From Aporrectodea caliginosa (taxonomy: Eukaryota; Annelida; Clitellata; Crassiclitellata; Lumbricidae), in assembly GCA_020284085.1 (NCBI GenBank), contig JACEVL010000019.1, positions 2,977,498-3,041,497 of the forward strand: DNA of 64,000 nt, in the 5' to 3' direction. Below, one piece after another: positions 21,655 to 33,170 of the stretch. The notes below the pieces were generated by a model. The model was not told the DNA's origin and did not search any database. It was given only the letters and a program-made list of their open reading frames with translations. The stretch's first letter is position 1, and each line of letters begins with the position of its first letter. Both the position numbers and the translations under genes were made by a program.

Positions 21655-21745
21655 ACTAACTTATAACTCCGCCACTCCGCCACTGCTCGTACTCTGGCAG
21701 TGCCAGTCCTAAGCCTGGATAAAGGAGGAGGGCGACGCTAAGCAT
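21655..21745 (+). repeat. GTTAAAC-tailed short repeat, truncated
   Basis: CTCCGCCACTGCTCGTACTC, TGGCAGTGCCAGTCCTAAGC, AAAGGAGGAGGGCGACGCTA. The end of the unit is missing. A related copy sits just upstream (21540-21660). Confidence 0.6.
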
Positions 21746-21779
21746 CTATGCAATAGATAGCTATGATTATGATGACTGC

Positions 21780-21847
21780 GATGATGATGATGATGATGAT
21801 GATGACGGTGATGATAATAATGATAATACTACTACTACTACTGCTGC

Positions 21848-21878
<31 letters not shown>

Positions 21879-21900
21879 ACTACTACTACTACTACTACTG
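21780..21900. repeat. mixed trinucleotide repeat
   Basis: GAT repeats followed by TAC and a CTG/GCT run. Minus-strand frames of Val, Ala and Ser runs are artefacts. Confidence 0.9.
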
Positions 21901-22288
21901 TGAAAGTTATAGAGTTTGGAGAGCTATTGCTTAAGAAATATATCAGCAATCGTCGTCTGCTAAATATAGCGTATGGGAAATTGTTTAAAAGGTGTCTAAA
22001 CTGGTCGACGATTTGGACAAAAGTTTTTTTTATATTTTTGGCAACAAAGGCCGTAGACGTCGGTTAAGTAAACAATTCATTAAATTAAAAGTTCTCACGA
22101 ATCTAATGACATAATACAAACATATTAATAACTTACGTGTATACATATAAATCCAACTATGATAATTATATGCAAGAAATCTTTAAAGTCAACAGTCATG
22201 CGAGGGATTTAGTAAATGTGTATGAACACAGTGGTATGCGTTCAAAGGTTGTGTAAATGGAGTTTTAAAAACGGTGTCGAAGCGTTTA

Positions 22289-22533
22289 TATATTGTATTG
22301 TATTGTATTGCATTGTATTTGAACACTTGTTATAGTGCCCCTACCAGATTGCCTATTCAGAGGCGCTCCCGACTACTGCGCGGACGCTGAATCGGAGTTT
22401 CACGCCGAAGCGCATGAGCAATTGCGAGTGAAGGACTTGCCCAGGGTCCCTACGCAGCGGCTTTAAGGTGGATCCGAACCCGCAACCCTCCAGCTGCAAG
22501 GCACCGAACATACCCCTATACCACCGCGCCCCA
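22289..22533 (-). mobile_element. SINE family 1
   Basis: Minus-strand copy close to full length, from the (TTGTA)n tail to CACCGCGCCCC at the head end. The B box on the plus strand reads GGATCCGAACC, one base off consensus. It abuts a truncated SINE family 2 copy (next entry), the same order as at 30384-30807. Confidence 0.87.
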
Positions 22534-22568
22534 GTTGTATTGTGTTGTGTTGTATTGTATTGTATTGT

Positions 22569-22615
22569 ACTCCACGTTTATATTGCGACCGAGCCACCCG
22601 CAGTAAAGATCCGAG
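22569..22615 (-). mobile_element. SINE family 2, 3' part only
   Basis: CTCCACGTTTATATTGCGAC then CGAGCCACCCGCAGTAAAGA: the 3' 45 bp or so of the SINE seen in full at 30672-30807 and 40352-40560. The tRNA head is missing. Confidence 0.75.
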
Positions 22616-23130
22616 AAAAGTAGCTTTAGTTCTGGTTTCTCAGACTTAACTAGATTAGATTATATTGGATTAAACTAGATTAAGAATAAGAAAGATCATT
22701 TGAAATGGATAAAAGTGCTTATTCAAATCTTTCATCTCGCATTGGTTGCGTGAAAATTAGGCTTTTATAAGTGGCTCTCAGAAGCCACAAAAACTCATCT
22801 TAATCTATTAAAAACTATTGGAACAGCTTTTCTTATAAACTGCAGTTTTTGCTATAGACGATTGCGGCTTGATTAGGTGTGCAATCGCTTGATGCCTCGT
22901 GCCTTTAAACAGCGGCGAAAAGAAGTTACTACTAAACCCCGCCACTAATCGATCTCTGGTAGTGCCAGTCCCAAGCCTGGAGAAAGGATGAGGGCGACGC
23001 TTATCATCTATAGTCTTACACATCTAGTTTCGCCCTCCCCTGCTTACAGGTTTTGGACTGGCTCGCAGTTTCACGCCATCTTATGTTATAACAAGTTTTA
23101 TACAGACGTCGAGTATAATTATTGTTACAT

Positions 23131-23212
23131 TGGATCCACAGTTTAACGGCAGCTTATGACAACATTGGCCGTTTCCGCCGACAAAGATTATTTTTTTGGC
23201 ATATTACAGCTC
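23131..23212 (-). mobile_element. ultra-short SINE-like copy
   Basis: TGGATCCACAGTTTAACGGC ... GGCATATTACAGCTC on the plus strand. Flanks AGTATAATTATTGTTA and AGTATAATTGTTA look like a target duplication with a 3-bp indel. Confidence 0.78.
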
Positions 23213-23242
23213 AGTATAATTGTTAGAGTTTGGGGTGATATC

Positions 23243-23667
23243 CAGTGCGACCACTCTCTATTTTCTGAAATCCCAAGCTCTTGCCAGAAAAATCCCAAGA
23301 TTGGCCAAAAGTGTACCAAAAAATCCCAAGTGACCGAAAAGGAAAAAGTTGTGATGAAATATGAAATGCTTTTTAACTTTTAACAATCACAATTATTGAC
23401 AAAAATGCCTAGCTAAGAACTCGCAAAGAAAAAACCGTAGCACAACATTGAATTTAACAATGTTTACAAGTAACAATAATAATAAACGTCTTTCAGACTG
23501 AGCGAGTTTTTCTAATCTGATTCGCTGCAACTGTTGCAAAATACGGTAAAAACTAGTCTGCACACCTGAGATAAAATCCCAAGATTCCTAGACAAAATCC
23601 CCAGATCCCAAGTCGGACCCCTCAAATCCCAAGATCTTGGGAAAAATCCCAAGCAGTGGTCGCACTG
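23243..23667. mobile_element. hAT-type MITE with 8-bp TSD
   Basis: Terminal inverted repeats CAGTGCGACCACT / AGTGGTCGCACTG and a perfect 8-bp target duplication GTGATATC (23235-23242, 23668-23675), the hAT signature. The interior carries seven copies of ATCCCAAG, mostly in one orientation, clustered near both ends. Subterminal short repeats in hAT elements are transposase-binding sites in known cases; that role here is inference. No transposase. Confidence 0.9.
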
Positions 23668-23804
23668 GTGATATCTATTCAAACGTCAACCATGCAGTAA
23701 TAATATATCGCGTTTTTGAAAGCGTTTTAAGGGTGTCTAAGAAAATCACAGCACAGACAAGTGTGTGCGTGCGTGTGTGTGTGTGTGGGGGCGGGGCGGT
23801 AGTG

Positions 23805-24425
23805 GAAAGCTTTTGAAGGTTGCGTAAATGGAGTTTAAAAAGGGGATCGAAAAGTCTCCAAGTGTGAAATAAATTAGATGAAATTGGATTAATTTAGATT
23901 GAAAATAGGAAAGTCCATTTCGCATAGCTAAAAGGCGCTCATTCAAGCCTTTCCTGCAGCATTGGTTGCATGGAAAGCCACACAAGGCTATTGTAATGGT
24001 TTAAATTGTAATTTAACAGATACAAAGCGCCGCTCACATATTCAAAGGCGCTCTCGACCAAATTCACTACCAAATTAGATAGTCTTCAAAATCCATTAAA
24101 AGTCGTCTTAAGCACATCGAAAACTATTTCAGTCTATTTGAGCAGCTTTTTAGAAACTGTGGTTAGTGTTACAGATGATTTCGGCTTAAATTGGTGTGCC
24201 ATCGGTTGATGCCATCTGCCTGCAACCACCGGCGCCAAAGAAGTTACTGCTTACTTACTTACTCACCTGGAATGTATATCACAAGCGTTTTGATATGATC
24301 ATGGATATCCGTCATTGTCCGTAGAGCCCCTGGTGTAAAGGTAGTGCCAGTCCCAAGCCTGGAGAAAGGAGGAGGGCGACGTCAACGGCCCTGACGGCCA
24401 TAAGACGTTGTCAAATACTGGAAAC
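23805..24425. repeat. 600-bp family, copy 2
   Basis: Parallel to 27940-28505 over most of its length: GTGGTTAGTGTTACAGATGA, GGTGTGCCATCGGTTGATGC, CAAAGAAGTTACT, TTACTTACTCACCTG, then CAGTCCCAAGCCTGGAGAAA and a GTCAACGGCC...AAGACGTTGTCAAAT tail. It carries an extra internal block (about 23995-24080) absent from copy 3. Confidence 0.7.
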
Positions 24426-24900
24426 TATATACAAACCAACGACGTATATTGGGTTATAATATTCTAAACGTATTTGTTGTGTGCTGCCACCTGGCAGAGT
24501 AGTTCTTAAGAGCCAATTATGCAATGACTGACTTCAGTTTATAATAAGAATGCTACACTCTGTATAAATGTATGTCCACTAAAGTGCCGATATGCAATTG
24601 GTTTAACAAAGAATATACTTACTTTACTTACTTAATTAAGTGGCTGTTTCTATTTTTAGCGCCACGCATAACACAGCCGTTTTTATGGCAATCGCCAATT
24701 CAACGCTCCCTAGAGCAATAACCGGGAAGGGGAGCTATATAAATCTTTGTAATAAATCAATGAACGAACGAACAATGCCACAAAGCATTCGCCAGCTACG
24801 AGATGTCGTTAAACAACAGCTGTTATTACAAGCAATACAATGCTCAGTTAGACACCTTTAAATTTGTGTCATATTAGGTATATAGTTATGTTTAGCGTCA
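24426..24900. other. no gene seen
   Basis: Decayed repeats, including a LINE-type end (ATACTTACTTTACTTACTTA at 24615) and a TTAGACACCTTTAAAT box (24847). Nothing coding. Confidence 0.4.
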
Positions 24901-25027
24901 AATTGTATATTGGATAATGATTGGCTGGTTCAAAGTGGCTAATTTTGCAACAGCAGTGGGTAATCCAACAAACCTTCAACTGGGTAACGTGGAAGAGCCT
25001 GAGCAGGGCCTCCACCCCTTGGGATTG

Positions 25028-25041
25028 TCTCTCTGTCTCTG

Positions 25042-25077
<36 letters not shown>

Positions 25078-25139
25078 TGTCTCTGTCTCTGTCTCTGTCT
25101 CTGTCTCTGTCTCTCTCTGTCTCTCTCTGTCTCTCTCTG

Positions 25140-25219
<80 letters not shown>

Positions 25220-25225
25220 CTCTAC
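25028..25225. repeat. (TC)n / (TCTCTG)n microsatellite
   Basis: About 200 bp of pure pyrimidine-rich TCTG/TC repeat. Leu/Ser and Arg/Glu frames over it are artefacts. Confidence 0.97.
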
Positions 25226-25384
25226 GGCTTATTTCATTCGTCTTATTGCCCTGTTTATCCAGTCTTTCACCTATTATAATACACAAAGGCAGCCATATTA
25301 AAATTGCGTGATACAGTAACAAAATACGACAAGAGATAACTGTAGGAAGAATCTTCTACCGACACCAATGGAATTTTTTTGGTT

Positions 25385-25500
25385 GGTTAGTTGCTGTTTA
25401 ACGACACTGTGTCATAACAAAGATGATTAGCGTCGCCCTCCTCCTTTCTCAAGACTTGGGACTGGCACTGGCACTGGCAGAGTACGAGCAGTTGCGGAGA
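25385..25500 (-). repeat. GTTAAAC-tailed short repeat
   Basis: GTTTAACGACACTGTGTCAT, AACAAAGATGATTAGCGTCG, CCCTCCTCCTTTCTCAAGAC, TTGGGACTGGCACTGGCACT on the plus strand: one of the best-preserved copies of the family. Confidence 0.65.
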
Positions 25501-25599
25501 CTGCATAGAACGAGAATTCGTGATCTGAAGTTATCTTTCGCTGTTACCCATTCTCAAATAAGCATCGACACACAACGTTTTAAAGGTGTCTAAAGAGAG

Positions 25600-26640
25600 C
25601 GTTCTAAATAATCGCCAGCCTGGTATAATTATATCATGCATAAATCATTATATTGCATCGGAAAAAACGTTTTGAATTTGGCTGAAAAAAGCTCCCTAAC
25701 CAATCGCAGCTAGACTATAAGATGTGTTTTTTAAACAACGGAACTCAACTATTTAGCACATTTACTAGCTCATTCCGAAAGTTCAATCGAACGCCGATAT
25801 TGTCCGAGAACTATTGAAGAAAAGCTGATTTTGTGAACCTATTTTCCTTAGCGACTTGGAATTACGAACTATGTGTTTTACATAAACGCGAAAAAAATTG
25901 CGCAGTTTTAAAATTTGCGATGGCTAAATAGGGTAGAGAAATGTAATTCATGTGATGCCAAAAGATGTGACCTTTTGTAATGCGATGCGAATGCAATCTG
26001 ATGTGATTTAGCTTAAATGTGATATTATTTCTGTGATGCATGTGTCACATTATTTGATATGAAATGACGTCATGTTATATAAATGTGGTGTGATGTGATG
26101 TGATGTGATGAGAAAAGAAAGAAAGAAAATTTTCAGCCGCGCTTAGACACCTTTATATTTCGTTCACTCATGCATATATATCTTCGATACTCTCGATTAC
26201 TATATCTGGCTTCTCGTCGAATGGAAAGAAGTATGTCAACGGCCATTGAAACCGAATTAAATCGGAAAAAAACAATCGATGCTATAAGATTACTTATTAT
26301 AATCAGCAACTTATATAGCGCCTGTATATATTCACATGGCATCAACTGATGGCGCTCCAAAGCCAAGCCGTAATTCGGTCAATATTCAGAAGATCACTCT
26401 GCTAAGATGGAAGGATGCCTGTGTATGATTGGCCAGGTATTTGAAAAAGACAACAAACGATAAGACAAGATATACAAAGTGAGAGAGAAAGAGTGCAGGA
26501 GTGAAGGGAGAAGAAAGATAGATAGATAGATAGATAGATACACAGACAGACAAAGAAAGAAAGAGATTAAGAAGATTAAGAAAAATGGATTGATTGAGTA
26601 AGTGACCGTGTATAATAAATTCTCGAGTAATTATGTTACA
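25600..26640. other. no gene; low-complexity patches
   Basis: Unique AT-rich DNA with a GTGAT pentanucleotide patch (26085-26110) and (GATA)n (26517-26540). A TATAGCGCC LINE-type end lies at 26313. No gene seen. Confidence 0.4.
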
Positions 26641-26644
26641 TATA

Positions 26645-27484
26645 TCTTAATTAATAATATAAACGCACAGAAATCTCTGCGCCTGCGTGACTATATCTGT
26701 GCATGATGTTACGCTGTTTGCCTGTTAAGCTGTTTCGCCATGGACAATATGGCTTACGTCATTCTACGTCGTCATAGCAACGCGGGATAATGCACAGGAC
26801 GACATGTGGATCCTTCTTCGTGTCGATAAGGGAATGGGGAGAAGAATGGAAGGGAGGGGGAGGGGAAGGGAGGTAGGGAGGGGGAATGGGGAGGGAAGGG
26901 AGGGAAAGGGAGGGAGAAAGGGAGCGTCGAAGGGAGGGAGGGAGGTGAAGGGAGGGAGGTACGGACGGCCGGGAGGGACGGCAGAGAAGTAAGAGGAGGG
27001 AGAGAGGGAGGGGGGAGAGAAAGTGACTGACATTTTCATTACCGTCGGACGGACAGAGGGAAAGAGGGAGGGAGGGGGAATGGGGTGGGGAAGGGAGGGA
27101 GTAAGGGAAAGGGAGGGAGGGAGGGACGAAGGGAGGGACGGAGGGGAAGGGAGAGAGGGAGGTACGGACGGCCGGGAGGGACGGCAGAGAAGTAAGAGGA
27201 GGGAGAGAGGGACTTACCCTCGGACGGACGGACGGAGGGAGGGAGCAGACACGCACGATCGCCGTGAGAGACGTGGGGAGGGAGGGACGTTGAAGGGACG
27301 GACGGGAGAGAAGTACGGGGAGGGATAGAGGGAGGGAGGGAGGAATGGAGGGAGGGAGGGACGGACGGACGGACGGAGGTAGGGAGGGAGAGGGAGAAGA
27401 CTTATGTCAATCATAGCACGAGAAGACGCATCTCTTGACATTTTCAAATTGTTTTTAACCGTCTTAGGACGGGCCAACATCTAG
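26645..27484 (+). mobile_element. Helitron filled with GGGA repeats
   Basis: Starts TCTTAATTAATAATATAAAC after an A. It ends with hairpin CCGTCTTAGGACGG (27459-27472), then GCCAACATCTAG followed by T. The interior from about 26826 to 27400 is a purine-rich GGGA/GGAC minisatellite, with one block (GTACGGACGGCCGGGAGGGA) repeated at 26957 and 27151. All open frames across it on both strands are translations of this repeat. Confidence 0.85.
26826..27400. repeat. GGGA-rich minisatellite
   Basis: About 575 bp with strong strand asymmetry (G and A on the plus strand), with many runs of three or more Gs spaced 3-6 nt apart, a pattern able to form G-quadruplexes. It lies entirely within the Helitron. 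Confidence 0.9.
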
Positions 27485-27744
27485 TAAGTAATAATAGACA
27501 AGACATAATATTATAGGTGATTGCAAAGGCAAAAGTATGTACATAACTTTGGGGGAACAGATTTTTTCGGGTGCCGGATTTTTGCATATTGGAGGACAGA
27601 TAGTAGGCCTCAATCAAAATATGGGGGGGGAGGCAGTCCCCTCTGTCCCTCCGTGATTTACGCCACTGGGTGGATGTAGGCTATACTCCCAGATATACAA
27701 ACATACATTAATGTTCTTATATCTACAATTATACATGTTCACTG

Positions 27745-27757
27745 TATATATATATAC

Positions 27758-27797
<40 letters not shown>
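27745..27797. repeat. (TA)n microsatellite
   Basis: TATATA with occasional C, about 50 bp. Confidence 0.95.
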
Positions 27798-27798
<1 letters not shown>

Positions 27799-27939
27799 AA
27801 TTTGATAGTGGTAATATAGACATACTGTATTGTATCTGCAAATAATAATAATAATTAGGTCTACGATGATATATCATATATGAATAACAATAATAATAAT
27901 AATAATTACAAGACAGCAAGATTGATTAAAGGTAGCATG

Positions 27940-28505
27940 CACGAGAGGGATTTGGTAAATGCCTACGACATATTATTGGAAAGTGTTAAAAGGGTTTTTT
28001 GATAAATGGAGTTTGAAAGAGAGTTCGAAGCGCACAGGCGTTTGTGAATTATTGTACTAGATGAAATTGGATCTGATTTGATTAGTAAATAAGAGAGTCC
28101 ATTTCAAATGACTAAAAGTTGCCATTCAAACCTTTCCTGTTTTATTGGTTCAAGGATAGCATTACAATAGGCGTTTACTAATGGCTCCAAAATCCAGTAA
28201 AAGTCATCTTAAGCTTTTAGAAACTATTTGAGCAGCGTTTTAAAACTGTGGTTAGTGTTACAGATGATTACGTCTTGATTTGGTGTGCCATCGGTTGATG
28301 CCTTCTGCCTGTAAACGCCGGGGCCAAAGAAGTTACTACTTACTTACTCACCTGAAATGTTTATCCCAACCATTTTAATCTGAAGCTGGATATCCGCCAT
28401 TTAACGCAGAGCCGATTGGGACAGGTATTGCCAGTCTCAGCTGGAGAAATGAGGGGGACGATGTCAACGGCCATGGCGGCCATAAGATGTCGTCAAACTC
28501 TGCCA
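27940..28505. repeat. 600-bp family, copy 3
   Basis: Continuous version of the family at 22195 and 23805: GAAATTGGATCTGATTTG, GTGGTTAGTGTTACAGATGA, GGTGTGCCATCGGTTGATGC, CAACGGCCATGGCGGCCATA and AGATGTCGTCAAACTC at the end. It gives the empty site for the SINE pair in copy 1. Confidence 0.7.
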
Positions 28506-28599
28506 CCTACTAATATAATATTCTAAACGGATTCATTGTGTACTGCCACCTGGCGAATGCTTAGAATAGCTCTGAAGAGTATTATCTCACTTAATTGGC

Positions 28600-29180
28600 A
28601 CACCCTATTTCTCAAAGAGTAGATAGTGGTTTCAGTTTAACGACACTGTGTGATAACAAAGATCATTAGCGTCGCCCTCCTTTTTGTCAAATATTGGGAC
28701 TGGCACTACCACATTACGACAAGTGGCGGAGTTGAAACAATAGATAAACGAAGTTCATTTAGACACCATTAAATCGGTTTCGTATTAGGTATACAGTTAC
28801 GTTCCGCGTTCTATGTTTAACGGTTTCGAGCAAATAGATTGTTTATTCTTTTTGTAACTAACATTTACGTATGTTAGTAAAAATATGACAATGAGATTAT
28901 TTAGCTTCTTCACGTTCTCTGCCCTCAGGCAGGTTCATATGTCATTATTTAGCTATAATTGTAGATTTAAACGTCCGCTAGCTGCATAACCTGTCTGACT
29001 GTGAACGGCTAAGAAACATAAGACGGCGATTTCTTGTGCATGAAAAAATGAGTGTGGCTTATTATACATGTATTCGGTGGATGTCGTATGCCATCTCATT
29101 ATAATTGTATGCCATCATCTCCTATATCGTTATTATCATTCGAGCGATTAAATAATATATCGATGCGATAGCTAGACTGA
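28600..29180. repeat. duplicated block, copy A
   Basis: Begins with a GTTAAAC-tailed repeat (28620-28735), then TTCATTTAGACACCATTAAA, TACGTATGTTAGTAAAAATA and GATTTAAACGTCCGCTAGC. The same order recurs at 31290-31680 (copy B) and 32155-32485 (copy C). The hairpin TAACATTTACGTATGTTA sits in the middle of each copy. Confidence 0.75.
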
Positions 29181-29690
29181 TTCGACAAGTAAACATGAAC
29201 TATACGTAGACTAAGTGTAGACTTGCCTTCCGGTAATTAACAGTTCTTATTATTTGGTACTTCTTCTCGTTTACCGATCGACATCTGGGTCTTGCCCCTA
29301 AATACGTTTTGTGACTCAATACGTCGACCCAGGGCCGGATTTAAGATGCACTGTGCAGGAGCCCTAAGCCAAAATACGCTGTTAAGACATCCGGGGACCC
29401 TAATCGCGTACTCATTCCAGCGCGATCGATTTTCAAATCGCCTTCTATTTTCAAATGAGAAGCTCTGCCATTGTTATTATCATTCGAGCGATTAAATAAT
29501 ATATCGATGCGATGGCCTTGTCCGCGGGACTGATTCGACAGGTAAACAGGAACTAAGGACCTTTGTACCAAGTGTATTTTTATATTTCCTGACAGTTGGG
29601 GGCCCTTAAAACGTGGTGGGGCTCCTCGTTTACCGATCCTATCCATGTCTTGCCCCTAAATACGTAATGTGGCTCAATACGTCGACCCAA
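29128..29690. repeat. tandem duplication of about 340 bp
   Basis: 29128-29331 and 29467-29690 share TTATCATTCGAGCGATTAAA, TAATATATCGATGCGAT, CTTGCCCCTAAATACGT and CTCAATACGTCGACCCA in the same order. No gene. Confidence 0.75.
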
Positions 29691-29995
29691 CTCGGCCGCC
29701 TCCCTTCGCCCGCTCCGCTCTTCGGATCGTCTTGACCTTTTTGTTCCTCCTGTGGGAACGGGCATGAATAGTCCAGTCGCGTGTCTTAAATAATTGCGTG
29801 CATTGGCCCATCGTTATGAAATCAACTTCCCACTTTAATTTGTAGACCTACCACCAGGCTATCCTCTGGACCTGCTACATCTTTTAGCCACCTCAGAACT
29901 TGTCTTCATTCTCGAGGACTTTCGCATTGGGAGCGCCTCTCATTGTGTGCACTGATAGAGGCGCTTTATAAATTTTTAAATACAATACAATGCAA
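29691..29995 (+). mobile_element. LINE 3' tail
   Basis: Reads with frameshifts as the SALRSSDRLDLFVP-like C-terminal region of a CR1/L2-type LINE and ends GGGAGCGCCTCTCATTGTG, GAGGCGCTTTATAAATTT and a TACAA tail. Confidence 0.6.
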
Positions 29996-30383
29996 TACAA
30001 TTATGCCTACGACATCTGAGCGAGTGTGTAAATTCCTTTGGTACGGTTTATGATCTATCGTACATTCCTGTGAGATTTACTGTTCAAAAATATGCTTCAT
30101 CGCAAAGGTCAAAACCGAAGGAGAGACTTTAGTTTCGAATGGAAAGTCTTGGGGTGGTGAATAGAGGAGCCTGAGGCAGATGATGGTGGAATTGGTGGGT
30201 GATTGGCGATTATGGTGGAGGAACCGAAAAATGCGGCATTCAGGAAGTAGGTCGTTCAAGAAACGTGGTGCAGTGTTGGATATTGCTCGGTTGGAAAATT
30301 TGAGATGAGTAGTGACCGGGGGTCGAGAAAGGGCGAGAACGGAGGATGATCTGGTAGAGCGGGCTTGCTGGATGGTGAAGAGT

Positions 30384-30635
30384 TCGCTGAGATATTGTAT
30401 TGTATTGTATTGTATTGTATTTGAACACTTGTTATAGCGCCCCAACCAGATTTCCCATTCAGAGGCGCTCCCGACTACTGCGCGAACGCTGAGTCGGAGT
30501 TTCACGCCGAAGCGCATGAGCAATTGCGAGTGAAGGACTTGCCCAGGGTCCCTACGCGGCGGCTTTGAGGTGGATTCGAACCCGCAACCCTCCAGCTGCA
30601 AGGCACCGAACATACCCCTATACCACCGCGCCCCA
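30384..30635 (-). mobile_element. SINE family 1
   Basis: Full-length minus-strand copy. The B box is seen as GGATTCGAACC and the A-box complement as CCCCTATACCA on the plus strand. (TTGTA)n tail at 30390-30418. Inserted with the SINE family 2 copy next to it into a LINE. Confidence 0.9.
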
Positions 30636-30671
30636 GTTGTATTGTGATGTGTTGTATTGTGTGTTGTATTG

Positions 30672-30807
30672 TACTCCACGTTTATAATGCGACCGAGCCA
30701 CCCGCAGTAAAGATCCGAGAAATTAATCTCTGATAATCCGACCCGACCGGGAAGCGAACCCGGGGCGCCGGCGCGGAGAGCGGGCACCAACCCACTCGGC
30801 CACTTAG
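30672..30807 (-). mobile_element. SINE family 2, tRNA-derived
   Basis: On the minus strand: A box TGGCCGAGTGGGTTGG, B box GGGTTCGCTTCCC (one mismatch to GGTTCGANTCC), then TTATCAGAGATTAATTTCTC and a short body ending CGTGGAGTACAATACAA. Its 3' tail runs straight into SINE family 1, so the pair forms a composite that also occurs at 22289-22615. Confidence 0.83.
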
Positions 30808-31289
30808 GATCCTATATATCTGGGCTGGGAGTGTTGCAGAGAGTTGTAGGTTAGCGAGAGGACTTTGAAGTGAATTCGCTCTGGGATGTTTAACCAATGG
30901 AGTGATTTGAGGATGGGAGTGATGTGATGATGCTTGGGCGTTCTGGTGACGGCTCTGGCTAGTGAGTTTTGGATGAGCTGCAGACGCTTTAGTTGGGTGG
31001 ATTCAAGGTTGAGAAAGAGAGAATTGCAATAGTCGAGTTTTGAGTGGACAATGGAGGTAGCAATGGTTGAGTCAGTTTGAAGTCGAGCATGGGTCGGATG
31101 CGGCGGAGGTCACGAATGTGCATGAAGCAGGCGTGATATTATCTGACTTAAATGATTGTTTATATTTAAGTAATTACGGTTTATAATCCATTTATATCGC
31201 ACCTTTTCTGAAATTTTAGTGCTAGGAATTACACATAGCCGTATTGGTAGCCTTCTTTATCTCAAAAGCTCTCTTAAACACCCTATTTC

Positions 31290-32150
<861 letters not shown>

Positions 32151-32154
32151 AACT

Positions 32155-32484
32155 CGATGGGACTGGCACTTCCATAGTACGAGTAGTGGCCGAATTAAAA
32201 ATGATAATGTTACAAGCAATGAAAAAGTTCATTTGAACACCCTTAAATTGGATTCGCATTAAGTATAATAGTTAGCCGACGTGTGTGTCCAAATTGATTC
32301 GAACTACGAACGTTGAAATATTTTTGTCACTAACATTCACGTATGTTAGTAAAAATACGACAATAATGAAATTATTATTTGAGTTATTTAGATTTAAATG
32401 TCCGCTCGCTACATAACATGTCTGGCTGAGAACGGCTAAGAAACATTAAACGACGATTACATCTGCATGGGAAAAGCGAGTGCA
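32155..32484. repeat. duplicated block, copy C
   Basis: Third copy of the block, directly after copy B: GGGACTGGCACTTCCATAGT, GTTCATTTGAACACCCTTAA, ACTAACATTCACGTATGTTA, ACATTAAACGACGATTAC. A different SINE family 3 copy inserted a few tens of bp further along than in copy B. Confidence 0.75.
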
Positions 32485-32704
32485 GCCCGATAGCGCATTG
32501 GATAACATCTGGCACAGAGACCGAGAGGTACCGAGTTCGAGCCCCCGTTGGGCGGATATGCTTTGTAGGCTGCTATTAGCGCCGTTGTATTGCAGGCTGT
32601 CTGTTCTGTTAGTAGTTAAGATTTAAATTGCATAACATGTAAATGTACAGCGCAGTGCGTTTGTCAGGCGCTTATTAAAGAAAAGATATTATTATTATTA
32701 TTAT
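32485..32704 (+). mobile_element. SINE family 3
   Basis: CCCGATAGCGCATTGGATAA, then B box GAGTTCGAGCCCC, GTAGGCTGCTATTAGCGCCG and a 3' end GCGCAGTGCGTTTGTCAGGC, GCTTATTAAAGAAAAGATAT plus a short (ATT)n tail. It differs from the 31677 copy in the last 90 bp, so the family has at least two 3' subtypes. Confidence 0.85.
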
Positions 32705-32729
32705 TGTAAATTCGGTAGGTGTTGTAATT

Positions 32730-33170
32730 GTGTACGGTCAACTCTCAACGAAAGTGAAGAAGAGGCTGACAAAAGACGACTCCATTAATCAACCAACAAC
32801 ATTTTCAGACCATGTAAATCGCATCTCTCGAACCTCCCTTTATCATCTACGTCAACTCCAAACCATCCGTCACTCGCTCTCCCCTCACGCTGTCAACACT
32901 CTTGTCCATGCACGGTTTGGTACTAGCCAACTCCATCTATGCTGATATCTTTTCACTAAACTTTCTAAGCTTCAGTCAATATACTTTACGCTGCTGCCCG
33001 CCTTATTGATGGTCTTCCTAAGTTTGCTTACATATCTGCCTTCATTCGGAAAAGTCTCCGCTGGCTTCCTGTGCTCCAGCGCATTCAAGTCAAAATTCTA
33101 ACACTAATTATGCGCAACTCTCGGTTTTCCCTTATACCTTCATACCTTAATCGCGTTTCGATTGCAGTTT
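32730..33170 (+). mobile_element. CR1/L2-like LINE, left part
   Basis: KKRLTKDDSINQPTTFSDHV, HLRQLQTIRHSLSPHAVNTL, then frameshifted LYAAARLIDGLPK-like and RKSLRWLPVLQRIQVKI-like peptides, the block order of a CR1/L2 C-terminal half. It continues at 35430-35785 after a short repeat and the piggyBac element. Confidence 0.75.

Larger units (their letters stand above)
22195..22995. repeat. 600-bp family, copy 1, interrupted by SINEs
   Basis: Shares GTAAATGGAGTTT, GAACAGCTTTTCTTATAAAC-like and GTGCAATCGCTTGATGCC-type stretches with 23805-24425 and 27940-28505 (there GTGTGCCATCGGTTGATGCC). The SINE pair at 22289-22620 splits it. A partial fourth copy is at 63655-63800. No reading frame is conserved between copies. 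Confidence 0.65.
30070..31140 (-). mobile_element. CR1/L2-like LINE interrupted by two SINEs
   Basis: Minus-strand RT C-terminal region in two halves. The upstream half (31140-30810) reads IVHSKLDYCNSLFLNLESTQ, LKRLQLIQNSLARAVTRTP and LNIPERIHFKVLSLTYNSLQ to QPRYI. The downstream half (30385-30077) reads SELFTIQQARSTRSS, LKFSNRAISNTAPRFLNDLL. The break, between QPRYI and SELF, is exactly where 30384-30807 was inserted. Its own 3' end lies near 30070. Confidence 0.85.

Noticed and set aside
24917..25322. Open frames of 120-127 codons on both strands
   Set aside because: They translate the TC/TCTG microsatellite (Leu-Ser and Arg-Glu runs).
26759..27480. Several Pro/Ser- or Gly/Arg-rich frames up to 165 codons
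   Set aside because: Translations of the GGGA minisatellite inside a Helitron; no start context or conserved domain.
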